In this document: in pieces, positions 34,753 to 49,086 of the stretch | How the letters are laid out: each line of letters begins with the position of its first letter | How positions within the stretch are numbered: position 1 is the stretch's first letter | Assembly (NCBI GenBank): GCA_009667805.1 | Contig: CM019063.1 | Location: forward strand, 409,672,626 to 409,736,625 | From: Leptobrachium leishanense | Lineage: Eukaryota; Chordata; Amphibia; Anura; Megophryidae | DNA: 64,000 nt | Direction of reading: 5' to 3' | Translations under genes and position numbers: made by a program | The notes under the pieces: generated by a model | The model's input: only the letters and a program-made list of their open reading frames with translations | Database searches by the model: none | Told to the model about the DNA's origin: nothing

Positions 34753-35905
34753 GGGGGCGTGGCTAGCTGCAAATGAGAGAGGACGCGGGTCTCTGGAGCT
34801 CCGACCCGTCTCTCTCTCACTGGGTTACGTAGCCGACTTTACTCACTGCAATTTGATCCTCTGGACCCTGGAGCGGCTAGCCACCGGAGACAACATGTAA
34901 GGGGCCCGTTATGTCTCCCCCCCCCCGGACCAGAGACGACAGTTTAGCGGCCGGAGCACACTCTCGGTGGCCATCTTGGGGCCTACCCCATTGATCGACC
35001 CGGAGGCGCTGTTTAGGCGCCTGGAAGATATGCTGGAGGGAGAGGATGACCGCCCGCTGACGCTTCATCAAAGTACTGAAGAGTTCCAGAGGTGCGGAGA
35101 TCATGGATACAGTTGCGCCTGGAGAATCTCGGAAGGTGCCTGAGAAGCCTTGCTGCGCGGTGGTGGAGGAGTCCGATGGATCGGGGGAACTCATGCGGCG
35201 TCAGCACTCCCGAAGCTCAGGAGGTATCCCTGACTCACCAGTTGCTGAAGGGGAGTATGCCGGCACGGGCTCTGCTGGGACGGCACGTGCTGGTTTGGAT
35301 GTCGCGGCCTACTCTGTGGGGTGTGCGATGGCGGCGCTTTCTGGGGCTGTGGGCCTATGCGCTGCAGGGGGGGGGCAGTGCTGGCCTTGGCCCGGGCCTG
35401 CGCCTGCTGTAGCTTTGTGGATGGCCTGGATGCCGGGTGCTTTGAGTGCACAGAGTTGCTCGGACAGGCCAGAGGAGGACTTCTGCCCCGCACTCCTACT
35501 AGATACGGGCTGAAGAGGTACACCTTGCTTGTATTTGCTCTCTGCCCGCACCATGCTGCCAATTGCTATTCCCCTCCTTGCTAAGATGTGATCCATCCTC
35601 TGTGCGTTATCTACTGCAGACATTACTTTACTGCCTTAGCTGTTATTTTGCCAAGTATCTCTATTTATTTTTTGTTATAGGGAACTTTATTTTGCGTATC
35701 TACAGCCACAGTGCTTTCGATGACTTTTCTGTGATTCTCAAGTTCACTGGCAGATGTATCCTCCTATGCCCACCTGCTTTTATTGTTTTTTTCTTAATGC
35801 TTACATTGCTGACTTTATGGGCCCTGCGTGGCCTTTACATTCAGTTTGTTTTCTACGTGGTTGCTGCTTAAAATACTAAAATAAAGAATTTTAAAAAAAT
35901 AAATA
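34753..35905 (+). mobile_element. L1-like LINE deletion derivative with 16-bp target duplication
   Basis: It is flanked by AATTATTCTACTATTC at 34737-34752 and 35906-35921. It begins GGGGGCGTGGCTAGCTGC and ends with AATAAAGAATTT and an A-rich tail, as expected for target-primed reverse transcription. A purine-rich CpG-containing 5' part (34753-35520) is joined to a T-rich 3' UTR-like part. It contains no RT or endonuclease frame. The several overlapping 100-130 codon frames at 35.1-35.6 kb are low-complexity and unconvincing. It may be an internally deleted LINE or a composite SINE. The target duplication makes the insertion itself certain. Confidence 0.85.
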
Positions 35906-35921
35906 AATTATTCTACTATTC

Positions 35922-37559
35922 AGTAGAACGAAGTATTTCAAGGAAGTAAAAAATAAGACTGTAAAACTTCTCAAAGAAGGAAGGGTGTGGAAGTAATGTT
36001 AAATATTGCACTGTGGACTCTTGTCCCATTTCCAACATTTGGTCTTCCATAGTACCAGTTTATATTTTTTGTGTATATCTAGTGTGTGTTTGTTTTATAT
36101 GTGTTTGTGCCCATTAGAACCTTTTTTATTTCCTTCAGTGGTAAATAGAGAAGATGTGCCAGCTGCTTTACTCAATATGGTTTAGTTGTTATGTTCTTAG
36201 ACATAACCAGTTTATTTCTATTTAGTTTACAATAGTGGCAGAACTGTTGCACACTGGGTGTAGGAGCAGTATTGCCAGTGTATTATTGTTCGTTGTAGAT
36301 GAGTGCTTTGTTGGTTTGCAGATCAGCCTTGTTTTCCTGTACACATATACAGTAATTTATTCATGCTGGTGGGCAGTGCATGAAAAAAATTCAACCTCGC
36401 AGCATGTAGAATGCCTATGCCGCAAGTAGGAAATCAAAAAAGAATCGCAGATAACTTGCTTTAATTTCCTTCCTGCAGCGTATGACTTATACAAAGTACA
36501 GGGCAGCATTCTCCATGTGCTCCCCTCTGCATGAAATAGTAATATCTGTCTAAGAAAACATGGCCGATCTGGCAACTCTAGTCCTGTGCCTCCGTCTCTG
36601 CGGTGTGGAGCTGCCAGTCCTCCATTTGGTCCAGTTTCTTCCCCAAAGCCCCCTCCCACCCTCAGGTTCAGTCCCTTGCTCAAACTACTTCCCTCCCACC
36701 TGTCCCTCTCCCTTTTCAAGTTGTTCATGAAATTAGTTTCCATAAGAAAAAAGATGGTGTTCATTTTTTTATCTGATTAATCAAATACTAATTCTTTATG
36801 AAAATAATCACTAGTTGCAGGCCTAAATATATGTATTTTTGTATTATACGTGTTTTTAGTGTATATCTTGTATTGTATGACGCACCCGAATGACTGTATT
36901 GTATGCTTACTAATGGACAAGTGAAAATGGGTTCAGAAAATGAACAATATGGTTTTCACTTGACCAGGCCCAAAACATCACCCTCACCTAGGTCATACCT
37001 ACCCATAAATATTCTTTGCGCCGCTGTGGTGCAGTGCTCTTAAGGCTGCAGTCAAACAAGTGTTTTTCAGAGCGGAAGGAACGTCTGTGAGAGTGGATGT
37101 CTCTTAACTACTGAGGCCCATGTTGCCACCTGCACTCAACGCTGCAAAGCAAGATCTTCCTATGGAGGATCATGCTTTGTAGCACCATCACCGTCCGTTG
37201 TAGCTTTTTGACGGGGAGGCTAAACTTACGTCTGGTGGTAGTGTGCACAGTTTGTGTGCACGCTACCCCAAATTGGCCCTACCTGTCCAGCCTGTCGAAA
37301 GCTGCGACGGACGCAGGGAAGTGCGGTCACACAGACGCACTCAGTGTGCTTGTGTGACCGCAGCCAAAACCGGTGGATTTGGAACTTTTGTGGCTTCCCA
37401 AATAGGCTAACCTGACCAAGCCATAACTCCCTCAAGTACTCCTTGTGGTGATATTTAAGTCTGCCGTGATAAATTGGAAAGCAGATGCTGGCAGAGTTGA
37501 GCATAAAACAGATGTTGATGTACCAGGGTATCAAGGTGACATTCTCGGTAAAACTCTTA
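35922..37559 (+). other. intron stretch; one possible CpG-rich MITE
   Basis: Mostly AT-rich intron. Around 37040-37370 a CpG-richer segment runs from AAGGCTGCAGTCAAACAAGT to CTTGTGTGACCGCAGCC, plausible inverted termini of a MITE related to those at 5223 and 29407. Nothing else was recognised. Confidence 0.45.
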
Positions 37560-38293
37560 GGGCTATTTTACAATCTTCGCACAAAAAGCCTTGCGCAAAG
37601 CGACATTTTTTGTGCCAAGCGTTAAACGTTTACGCGCACAAATCACGGCTGGAATTACAATCCTCGCGCATTTTTTCATCCGGGCAATAACGTGTGTAAA
37701 TCGAACGCGCACAAATATTCGCGCAGTACCGTTGCGCACAGAAATCAGTGTGCGGACTGTTTTTTCACGCGATTCAGCCAATCAGAATAAAGAACAACAA
37801 TTATCTCACGTTAAGAAATTGCACCTGCCAAAGTCAATCGGAGCATATATGCTGCAGCAATAATAAATGCACGCACAACTTCTCCATTTTATTGGTTTGG
37901 AATGAGTAGAATGTGTAACTATACTTTGCAGCATTTTTTTTTTGGGCTGGTGTATTTGGTTTTGGCTAAGTTGTTCAGATTTGCCATTAACACCAGCTTT
38001 TAGGAGTTGCTAAAATTATGCGCGCAAAGGCTATGCGTTAAATCCTGTGCATAGATTGTAATACCATCCGTGTACTAGCGCACATTCGCGTTTGCGCTCT
38101 CAATGTTAAGTATACCACGCGCAAAGTACAGTAAGCTCGAGCAGCGTTCGCGCAGGTTCACCCGCGGTAGACGATTACGCGCGTTTGTTGCACTGACAAT
38201 GTCATACAGCATTCGACACAAAGGGTTTTACCCCTCGCGTTAATGCGTTTTTACACCGGCGCAAACGTTTGCGCGAAGATTGTAAGTTAGCCC
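37560..38293. mobile_element. GCGCA-rich foldback element, uninterrupted copy
   Basis: Termini GGGCTATTTTACAATCTTCG and the complement CGAAGATTGTAAGTTAGCCC. The arms are full of TGCGCGCA/GCGCAAA strings, with an AT-rich centre (AATGAGTAGAATGTGTAACT, then CCAAAACCAAATACACC in complement). The same element, reversed and interrupted by an L2, is at 55139-57377. This copy supplies the empty site. No transposase. Confidence 0.85.
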
Positions 38294-38437
38294 ACTGTAT
38301 ATTATCTTTCCCCTGAGCACTCTTTAGATGGGAGTCTCCTTAGGTAATAGGTAAATATGGTTGACCTGTAGCCTAGGAGTACATTTTGAGATACAATATT
38401 CTGTATTCTTTTTGTGCTGTGAAACTCTGATAAAATA

Positions 38438-40051
<1,614 letters not shown>

Positions 40052-40233
40052 TACATATGAATGTGGACATATGCCCAATGTGTTTTGCAATTGTATAATA
40101 TATTTTAATATTTTCTCACTGTCCCCACGTCACCCATCTTCTTTGATGTATTCTCATATGGCACATCCTCTAGTGGCTTTTGAAGTACGCATGTTATAAA
40201 GTCTGGTGAAATTATTTTTGCCATTGAAACTAT

Positions 40234-40415
40234 CAGGGTTATTCAGAGAGAGGTGAAAAGCAGGAGAATGACTGGAGAATGGAAAATTCTAGGTCAAAAT
40301 AGCCAAATCAGAAATATTCTCCCATTTATCTCACTTTCCAAATCGGCTATTTTGACTTAGAATTTTCCATTCTCCAGTCATTCTTCTGCTTTTCACCTGT
40401 CTCTGAATAACCCTG
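40234..40415. mobile_element. CAGGGTTATTC palindromic MITE, copy 3
   Basis: A 182-bp hairpin flanked by TAT (40231-40233 and 40416-40418). The sequence is nearly that of the copies at 8206 and 23119. Confidence 0.87.
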
Positions 40416-40554
40416 TATATATTTTCTAACTACCACCTGAGTTATTCCCATTGCTTCACTAGCCTGAGGCTCTGTGATGCTCATCTTCCTGGTCCACAAT
40501 GAAGGAACAATATTCTAATAGAAACAAGATATAGGAATGAGATGTCCTCAAAGC

Positions 40555-40762
40555 TACCGACTGGGTGGAGTAAAGGTAACATCACTGCTCTCTAACTGGG
40601 GAGACCGCGCAGACACAGGCTTGATCCCGGCAAGAGCACCTCTCCAGTAAGTGTCCTTGGGCAAGACACCTAACGGTACATACTCGCCACCCAGGCCATA
40701 CTTGAAAATGGTAGAGGTCTCAATCTATCCTTCCTGGTAAAATACTTTCTAAAAAAAAAAAA
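40555..40762 (+). mobile_element. tRNA-derived SINE, copy 2
   Basis: CGACTGGGTGGAGTAAAGG head, B-box-like GGCTTGATCCCGG, body CCTTGGGCAAGACACCTAAC, LINE-like tail ending TCCTTCCTGGTAAAATACTT, then an A-run. Confidence 0.87.
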
Positions 40763-41253
40763 CTGAAAAACTACAGGGTATTCATCTGAAAAGTAAATAA
40801 AATGTCGTTTTTGGGTAAAAGTAAATAAAAAATGACGTTATTTGGTAAGCCAGTATAAATGGAATCCTGGTACAGCTGGTAGTCAATAGATATTTAGGTT
40901 CAACTGAGGACTGGAAAAATATATTTTAATTCTTTGCCAACAGTGTCCAGTATGCCAGGGTTTAGCAGATCAGTGCATTTTCTGGGACTGAGTGTCTAAG
41001 GAGTAATAGGATTAGGAAGACACAGGGGTGCCAAAATTCACTTCAATCTTCACTAGACTGTTATTTACGATTATGTGACATGAATCCCATCTGCAAGTCC
41101 ATAAAACTGTATACACAAATGCAGCATTTCATCTGTTGTGTATTCTGAACCACCAGTGTGTCATTAAGGAATCATACAGATTACCAGCCACAATCAGCCA
41201 GTAATAGTGTTAAAGCCTACTAGTAGTATGTATGTCTCCTCTGGTGATGGTAG

Positions 41254-42882
41254 CAGTGGTGTATTTAGGTTTTGTGCTGCCCTAGGCCTGACTAAACTTG
41301 TGCACCCCCTAATTTAAATTTGACGCACCCCTTCCTGTCAAGGGCACACCTCTTCCTGGTTAATCTCCACCCTTCCTCTTTAAGCTCCGCCTTTTCCTCT
41401 CTTTATAATAAAAGTGGATACCAAGTGCCTACTTGTATATTTTGTATACCATTTCAAATGTATCTATTGAGATAAAGAAAATTATGAAATGTTTAAATTC
41501 AAGCATTTTTACAAAAAACAGCCACGCATGTCAAGTATACAGGATCACAGCCGCTCTAATTGGTTGAATAATAAAATCCACAGAAATGTGCACTGCATAT
41601 GAGCGTATCACAGAGCTGCACAGCAATAAAACCCACAGAAATGGGCACTGTGTATGAGCATATCAGAACTGCACAGCAATAAAACCCACAGACATGTGCA
41701 GTGTGTATGAGCATATCACAGAACCGCACAGCAATAAAACTCACAGTAATGTGCAGTGTGTATGAGCGTATCCCAGAGCTCCAGGGCAATAAAACTCACA
41801 GTAATATGCAGTGTGTATCACAGAATCCACAGCAATAAAACTCCCAGCAATGCAATGTTTGGTGTGTGTCAGCGTATCAGAATCCACAGCAATAAAACTC
41901 CCAGCAATGCAATGTGCGGTGTGTATGAGTGCATCAGAATCCACTGCAGTAAAGCTCCCAGCAAACCGAGTGAATATGAGCACACAGCAATTATGCTGTG
42001 GAGCCATCTTGTCAGCAGTGGGGTGCCACTGTCAGAGGGTGCACTGTAGCTTTGATTCCCTTCCCGGTGGGTGTTCAGTCCAGAATAGAGTCTGTTAACG
42101 AAAGGGCGGGCAGCTGTGCGGGTGCGTTTCACGTGGTTCAGCCAGTCATGTGGTACTGAGACTCAGAGAAATGGCAGTGAAATGCCCTGATGTTCGGTGG
42201 TTTCAATCAGCAGGTTTATTCAGACGAACCCCATAGGATTCAATTTTGAAAATATTCCCGTTTTTATGCAAGATCTAATAAATCATTTATTATTTGAATC
42301 TGCAGTAAAAAGTCTTTACTTATTGATTTTTTTTTTAGTACCTTTTAGTCATTTTTCAGATTTTTTGGGCAAAATTCCCCCCCCCTTTTTTTTAATAGCA
42401 GTTTTTCTTTTTTCTGTAACAGAACTTTTTATTATCAATCATAGGATCTTATATGTAAATTCCAGACATTTTCGTTCAGTAGTTCTTTTGAAAACAGCAG
42501 GCCACGGGTTTGCGGTGGCAGCATTCAGCGGCCGACTCCATGCACTTTGGGGACCCTGCGGTGAATGGTGAATTCACTGCAGGGTGGGGAAATTTTATTC
42601 TCCTAAGTGCAGGGAACTACAGAACACCAAAAAGTTGGCGTCATTTCGGTGCTCTGTGAGTAACCCATTTAGTGGTGAGGTTTTTTGCTGCCCCCTGGAA
42701 AGTGAAATTGAAAGTGTAAATTAGTGAAATCTCAATGTATCCTTCCTGGTAAAATACTTTGCAAAAGTAAAAAAAAAATAAAAAAATTTTTAGGGGTGGG
42801 GCCACCCAGTGCGGGCCGCCGCCCCCTGGAAAGTGCCGCCCTAGGCCTGGGCCTAGTCGGCCTAGGCCAAAATACACCAGTG
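41254..42882. mobile_element. non-autonomous hAT-B, copy 2
   Basis: Termini CAGTGGTGTATTTAGG and CCAAAATACACCAGTG are flanked by GATGGTAG (41246-41253 and 42883-42890). Its interior is colinear with copy 1 but shorter in the minisatellite (41575-41995) and in the 17.1-17.9 kb equivalent. It has lost most of the CGGCGATCCC region and carries a 45-bp piece of SINE/LINE tail (GAAATCTCAATGTATCCTTC) near 42726. Confidence 0.93.
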
Positions 42883-43375
42883 GATGGTAGTAGTGTAAGT
42901 TGTAATGTTTCTCATACATTTAGCTCTTAAGATGTCAGCTATAATTTACTCGCGTCATAATCACATCTGATTTATTTAGTTTCTTCTCTGGAGAATTCTA
43001 CATTATTCATTTACAGAAAACTGAATTGTGAAAACACAGTCATCCACATGTAGTGATTTCTGGAGCAAACATTCCTAAGGCCTTCTGTATAGCATGAAAA
43101 TGGAAAGCATAAGGCACGCACCTCCTTTCACACACAACTGTACACACCTTTTACATACAGGTTTATGTATACATATATCTGACGTGTACATAAATCCAAT
43201 GTAAATGCCGTTAAATTAAATATACACCTGGGTTAAATCACATGTGCAGCCCAGACCCACACAGTAAAGCGAGATAATGGATAATCTGGTATAAATGCTT
43301 CTATTCAATGCTCACTTAAGCCTTAGATACACTGCAAGCGTAGCGGATCAAAGCATTTTGCAGGTTTTTTCTTTT

Positions 43376-43560
43376 GGGGAAGGATACATTGAGATTTCTC
43401 TCATTTTCAAGTATGTCTTGGGTGGCGCGTATGTTCTGTTAGGCATCTTGCCCAAGGACACTTACTGGAGAGGTGCTCTTGCCGGGATCGAACCTGTGTC
43501 TCCACAGTTTCTCTCCACAGTTAAAGAGCAGTGATGTTACCTCTACTCCACCCAGCCGGC
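43376..43560 (-). mobile_element. tRNA-derived SINE, copy 3
   Basis: Complement orientation. The best-preserved B box of the set (GGTTCGATCCCGG on the minus strand, 43480-43492) with the A-box-like head GCCGGCTGGGTGGAGTAGAG at the right end. The 3' tail lies at the left. Confidence 0.87.
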
Positions 43561-43819
43561 ACTGACTTCACTCCGCTCCGCCTCGCAGCCTGTCTACACT
43601 GGATTACGTTTGCTTCTCTCCACACTGGACAGGAATCCAATACTTTGCAGATCAAGCTAGAGAAATCTTTGTTTCTGATCAAATGAAGCAAAGCCCATTT
43701 CATAGAAAATAACTAGTTTTTTGTAAAACAAGTTTTAAATTACAATGTGCATGCCAAAACCTTTTCTTTGTTTTCTCAAAGAGCGTGTCATATTGGCAAG
43801 GTCTAAACTCCACTTCTAA

Positions 43820-44258
43820 GGCTGGGGTCAGACGAACGCAGTGTTAACGTCCGTGTTGCCCGCACATAAGTACGTCCGTGATAGCATACAATTGTGTTAA
43901 ATGGTGCCCCACACACGAAGTACGTCCGCACAGATGTGCGGAGGCTGATGGACGCTGCAAACGGACGCAGGTTAGGCAAGAACGTAATACTGCTAGAACG
44001 GACGTGCGGAGTGCGCCACGTCCGCATAGCTTTGTGTGTGAGTGATGAAACGAGGTCAGATGGACTGCATTTATACGTCCAGCATTTTTGACGGACAGAA
44101 TGTTTTTTCATTGTAATTTATTTTCCCTGCTACATCAGTCAAAAAATACGTCAGTGAAAAAAAAGACTGTGTGGCCACTACCTTGTTGTCAGTCAGTAAG
44201 TACGTCCGTACTGCACGGACGCACAGTCCGTACAAAATGCTCTCATCTGACCCTAGCC
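43820..44258. mobile_element. CpG-rich Harbinger-like MITE, copy 2
   Basis: GGCTGGGGTCAGACGAACGC and the complement of it at the right (CATCTGACCCTAGCC). The flanks are TAA on the left and TTA on the right. The interior holds about ten ACGTCCG/CGGACGT strings in both orientations, an unusual density for vertebrate intron DNA. Confidence 0.75.
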
Positions 44259-44479
44259 TTAGCCAAACCTTATATCAACCGCCCAACCGCACTGATACAT
44301 TTGTCCATTTAGAAAGTGTCTATTGAATAAAATACATATAAATTACTGGCAATTTAATCAGAATAGTTTAAAAAAAAAATGTAAACTTACACCTAACCCT
44401 AATCCTATAGCACCCCCGTGTCCCCCTCTCTCTATACATGTGACCCTCCTCTCTATATATTTATAAAAAGGGGGACACC

Positions 44480-44745
44480 AGACCTCAGATACATACATAC
44501 CCACAGACCTCAAATACATGTATACCCACACAGACCTGAGACACATGTATATCCACAGATCTCAGATACATGTATACCCACAGATCTCAGACACTTGTAT
44601 ATCCCCAGATCTTATATATATATATAGACCTCATATATATAGGTATATACGCATAGACCGCCGATATATATGTATATCCACAGACCACAGATATATATGT
44701 TTACCCACATTATATGACCTCAGATATACATGTATACACACGCCA
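44480..44745. repeat. degenerate minisatellite CACAGACCTCAGATACATGT
   Basis: About ten units of roughly 27 bp, CCCACAGAYCTCAGATACAT followed by GTATA, decaying rightwards into TATATATATA patches. Confidence 0.85.
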
Positions 44746-45286
44746 TATGTTTACTCCCCTGCGGAAATTGTCAGTGAGTGCGGAGCATCGCTGGATGGGA
44801 GGCATCTGTAGCATTCGGCGTATGTGCAGGGCAGACGCTGGGTCCTGTCTTGGGGATCGTACATGCAGCATGTGCTGTAGATCCCTCCCACCTAGCGTTG
44901 TGCCGCTTTGCCTCCGGCAAAAGTTGAAATTTTCCATCTCCCGCCGCTCAGTGACGCAATGTAACGCCATCTAGGAGATGGAAAACAGTGAATACACTGA
45001 GTGCTCAGTGTATCTCTGGCTTTAGAAGGCTTTAACGAAAGACCTCTCACCGCAAATGTTATTGTTGATTTTTCATACCGAACCACGTGAGTATTTTAGT
45101 TTATCATTCTCAATGCCAATTTCTCAGGCCAGCTTCGGATACCTGAAAAAGGCTTTGAAGGGTGTGATGGTTTTTGCTTTAAACCTACAAAAGGAAGAAA
45201 CCAAATGGTAGACCAGATATCGGCAACCTTGGCCCTCCAGATGTTTTGGAACGTCATCTCCCATTAGGTTGACAGAGCCGGGTTAA

Positions 45287-45712
45287 GGCTGGGGTCAGAC
45301 CAGCGCATTTTTAACGTGCGTTCTGGCGCACTTAAACACGGCCGCACTAGCAGCAAATGACGGGCAATGACAGCCAATATACGAAGTACGGTCGCACGAA
45401 AGTCCGGCCGCGCAACGCAAGTGGAAAATGAACGCATTTTTTCGAGAACGCAGAACCGCTAGTACGGACGTACAGAGTGCGCTGCACCCGCTAGCGGTGT
45501 GTGTGTGTGATTTGGAGACGTCAGACCCTGCTCGTGTCCAGCCAACATAACGTCCAGACGCAAAAAGTTTCCTGGTTTGGATTCGTAAAACATCACGCAC
45601 GAAAATGCACATCGTATGACCGTTTTCGCATATTCCGTGAAAAAATACATCAATGCGTTCGGACGCACTTTTTTACGTTCGCGTGTAAAAATGCTTTCGT
45701 TTGACCCTAGCC
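45287..45712. mobile_element. CpG-rich Harbinger-like MITE, copy 3
   Basis: GGCTGGGGTCAGACCAGCGC at the left and TTTGACCCTAGCC at the right, flanked by TAA (45284-45286 and 45713-45715), a TWA duplication. The interior is more similar to copy 1 than copy 2 (ATTTTTTCGAGAACGC, CTAGTACGGACGTACAGAGT). Immediately before it (45210-45280) is half of the hAT MITE found whole at 58070. Confidence 0.75.
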
Positions 45713-46300
45713 TAAACGATTTGGTAGCGAATCGGTATTAGCGCGTTTTAGCGTGAGCTTACTGTGCTTTGCGTTCCTTATGCTTAACATGGGGAGCGCG
45801 AAGTGTAAGCAATCAGTAATTAGTGTTAGGATCACAAAGTCCTAACGCTAATTACTCCCCACTGTCACTAACTAAAAAGGTCTGCTGCTGCAGAATCAGT
45901 TAGTAGCATCTGAAACCCCCCCCCCCCAAAAAAAATCAAATACTCACCTCTCATCCCGCAGCGAGAACGGCGGCCCGATCCACCGCTTCTGGCTGCTGGG
46001 AGCAGAGAGAGAGACTGGGAGAAAAAAATCCCCAGTCTCCCTCCTCGATCACTCCACCGACCTGCAGGATCTCACAAGAGGCGAGATCCTGCAGGTCATG
46101 TGACCAGGCAGATGAGGCCTCCATGAAGTCCTATGGACTCCATGGAGAGGATGCTAGCGACGGTGCTTTAGCGCTGTCTGGGGCATCCTGGAGACTAGTG
46201 GCCGCTACAGGGCAGGCTGCTGGAATCAGCACCTGCCCCGTAATCTACAGGTATAACGGGGACGCTAAGGGAAGATTTGCGAGCAAATTTTTCCCCTTGG
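45713..46300. mobile_element. MITE-B relative, partial
   Basis: TTATGCTTAACATGGGGAGC, AGTCCTAACGCTAATTAC, a long C/A run (45916-45937), a minus-strand GAGGTGAGTATTTG at about 45937-45950, and a perfect short palindrome around GAGATCCTGCAGGTC. The order matches the right part of the 55021-57946 element. The outer ends are not clear. Confidence 0.6.
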
Positions 46301-47429
46301 TGTCCACACTGAGGCCACACCTCGAGCACAGCCCCACATCCACTGACTGTGCGATACAAGGACAGTCACATGACTGTCTTGTGTCAATCAATACATGGGA
46401 GGCAGCCTCCCATTGAGGCGTTTTTTGACTGGCTTGGACCAATGTTGCTTTCTCATTGGTCCAAGCTATTCCATTGCTCTCAGTGCCTCTCTGAGGCACT
46501 GAAGAGTGTATGTTCAGGAAGTAGGCGGTGCCAGACACGTGTTGCAGACATCTCAATCTCTTGGCCAGCTTGAGTTTACGCGATTAGCAAATTGCATAGG
46601 CTCAGGGAAGGCAGGCTGCCGCTGCTGTGAAGAAATAATGCATGCAGTGGCAGAGATGGATGGCGGGGGAGCGTGGAGCAAGTAAAATATTTTTTTTTTT
46701 ATAATATTTTATTATTCATTAGCGATTTAAACTAGAGTTGCTTTGTCTACCATCACCCCAGACTTTGAGACACTTAAGAGCAAGAAGCATCCCCAGTTTT
46801 CCCATAAGTTCTAATTAATTTCATATGTTTCAATTACAGTTTATTTTATGGGTTTTTTCCTCAACAGCGCTTTTGTTTTCACTAGTGCTGTGATCACTGC
46901 ACTATCCATTTTGTAAATAATGCCGGTTTGTTTACAAAATTGTTTAAAAAGTGCATACACTGTAGAATAAATTATAATGTTTCAGAAATTCAATTTATTT
47001 TTGGGTTGCGACTTAATGAGGACAAGGACAATTGTGGGTCCTGAGGGTCCACAGGTTGAGAACCACTGCTTTAGGGGCACTATCTTTTCAAAAGCCTGGA
47101 TTTTTAAGGTCGAATTGCACCTTTAAAGACTTACAGTAGATCTTGGGCGGGTCGACTGTAGAACAATCTCCAGCTCCAAACCATTTTTTCCTTTTGTATT
47201 ATTAACTCGTGCCATTGTAACTTCTCTCTCTCTTTCTGTTTACTATACTATAATTTCAGAACCTATTTAAATCTGACTGACAGCTTGCAAATGTTTGCTA
47301 GGTTTGGTTGAATATGAAGTTTGTAACATAACGTAATAAGGTAAACCCATCTGCTCTCCACATTTGGTTAATATGCACTACTCTTAATATAAACCATGGC
47401 TTATAAACATTTGTGTTTTGTTTTTCCAG
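46301..47429 (+). other. intron stretch with small inverted repeats
   Basis: CACATGACTGTC..., GGAGGCAGCCTCCCATTG and a GGACCAATG/CATTGGTCC pair (46420-46480) indicate remnants of foldback elements. A hAT-like right end, GGTTGAGAACCACTG, is at 47055-47069 without a visible left end. No exon was found before the acceptor at 47428. Confidence 0.45.
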
Positions 47430-47560
47430 GGAAATTATTCAAGTCCAAAGACCTGCCGTTTATTACTGAATTTTTCTTAATGTTCTACAAAGATAAGCCT
47501 ATAGACTGGCTCCTTGATCATTTCTTGTGGGTGAAGGTGTGTAGCCCCGAAAAAGATGCG
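47430..47560 (+). CDS. MGAT4: MGAT4-family GlcNAc-transferase, exon f
   Basis: A 131-nt exon that completes the glycine codon and reads [20 protein letters not shown], then [20 protein letters not shown] and [17 protein letters not shown] is an invariant family block. [11 protein letters not shown] is more divergent than in either A or B paralogues. Acceptor TTTTTCCAG, donor GCG|GTAAGT; phase 1 in, phase 0 out. Confidence 0.96.
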
Positions 47561-48454
47561 GTAAGTGTATCTACGTTTCAAGCAATTAGGTTTATACGTG
47601 CATATATATTTAGAATTATTATTTTTTATTCTGCCAGTGTTTCGTGTTTGCTCATGGTTCTTGGGTTAAAAAAAAAACAGCTTCCTGCATTTATTAACTG
47701 GAATCTAAGGAAGAATGGGTAGCAATGAATAGTCCTGTGGATGTTCCGTAGAATGGGATGGGAGATAGGAGCATTCGTTTCTCCCTTGAGAATAGGCAAA
47801 TTTCAACCCCATACAAGATGTGTGTAGGATTGTGATCGAATGAAATATCTCTCTTAGTGTGGTATATTCACTTGCAGTGAGATTCATAATGGCATCCAGG
47901 TCCTTGTTGGGTTATTGTCAATTTACCACACAGGTAGTGGCAGCAATTTCTTAGGAGTAGACAATGTGGTATGAACATTTTGGTGCAGGAGTCTTTAAAC
48001 TAGAATATATGAAGACAAAATCGTAAAACACTTTATTTTTGTTTATAACCATTCTAAGCATGGATTATAAAGACAAAGAAATTTTGTTATGTTTTGTGTT
48101 AGGGAACTTTTTCTGGTGGGGGGGGGGTGCACTGATTGATCCAAAAAATGATAGTGGATGAAATTACTTATTTTTGAAAACTGTTACCATAATATAAACT
48201 GAACCAAAACCTATTCAGAGCCTGCACCTTTGAAGTAGTCTTGGAACAGTGTGTGGTAATGGAGAGACTTTCAATGCTCATCACAACCTGAATTTCACTT
48301 GCGGAGATGAAATAAACCTTCACAGAATTAATATTGCTCCTAACATGAAAGGGAGAAGGCAATTTTTCTCGTGTGTCTTCTGTTTTTCCAGCATATACCA
48401 AAATTGTGGATTATTCCAGCCTTGGTGTTAGAATAATCTTAATTTTAATAAAGA

Positions 48455-48583
48455 CAGGAGGCGAATATTTTGCATTCTCTTTTTTTTACTAAACAACAGC
48501 AGCAAAGGAAAGTTTACATAGCAACAGCAGTAACCAATAAACAACAAGAGAGTAGTAAGTCCTTAGCCACGCCCTCTTTTCTT
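48455..48583. repeat. DIRS inverted terminal repeat, left
   Basis: Reads ACTAAACAACAGCAGCAAAG, then AACAACAAGAGAGTAGTAAG and CCACGCCCTCTTTTCTT. It is the complement of 54056-54190 with few mismatches. Outside it the left unique end (GACAGGAGGCGAATATTTTG) differs from the right end (CAAAATATGAAGCCTCCTGA complement), as is normal for DIRS. Confidence 0.95.
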
Positions 48584-49086
48584 GGATGCGGAACGATCAG
48601 GAGAGCCGTGATGTGGAAATTCAGTGATCTCAGAAGTAGGAAAAAACTCGGAACTGAGGAAGAGGAAGCCAAGACGAGGCAGGAAACAACAGGATGGACC
48701 GTCGTATGGCCGGAAACCCGCAGGCGTCCGAAAGGATGAAAGTCCAACGGGACCGTAGAAGGAACTCACGCTAAGGAAGAAAACAGAGGATACGTGAAAG
48801 TACCATGTGATAGAGGCTTGTCACACAACCGTAACCTAACTGACTTGCCCAAAGCTAAGCATTATCAATAGTTAATCAAATGAATGCGAGAGTAGCCCTA
48901 GGCTAGGCTAACTAGACATGCACAAACGCAGACCCTAAGGGGAAGGAAAAAGGTTATACAAAAAATGTACATTACTGGTGAAGTGTAAAAATCTAATTTT
49001 TATTTTTATTAATAATTTTTTTTTTTTTTTTTGACATAACAGAAATCCAGAACAATGCGAAGAACATGGGCACGGGCGGGCGGGAA

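Noticed and set aside
35092..35623. Overlapping frames of 87-136 codons on both strands
   Set aside because: Inside the LINE-like insertion with target duplication. Composition-driven openness and no match to ORF1 or ORF2 motifs.
43476..43560. tRNA gene suggested by A- and B-box-like strings
   Set aside because: Part of a dispersed SINE with a LINE tail. No cloverleaf or acceptor stem could be supported.
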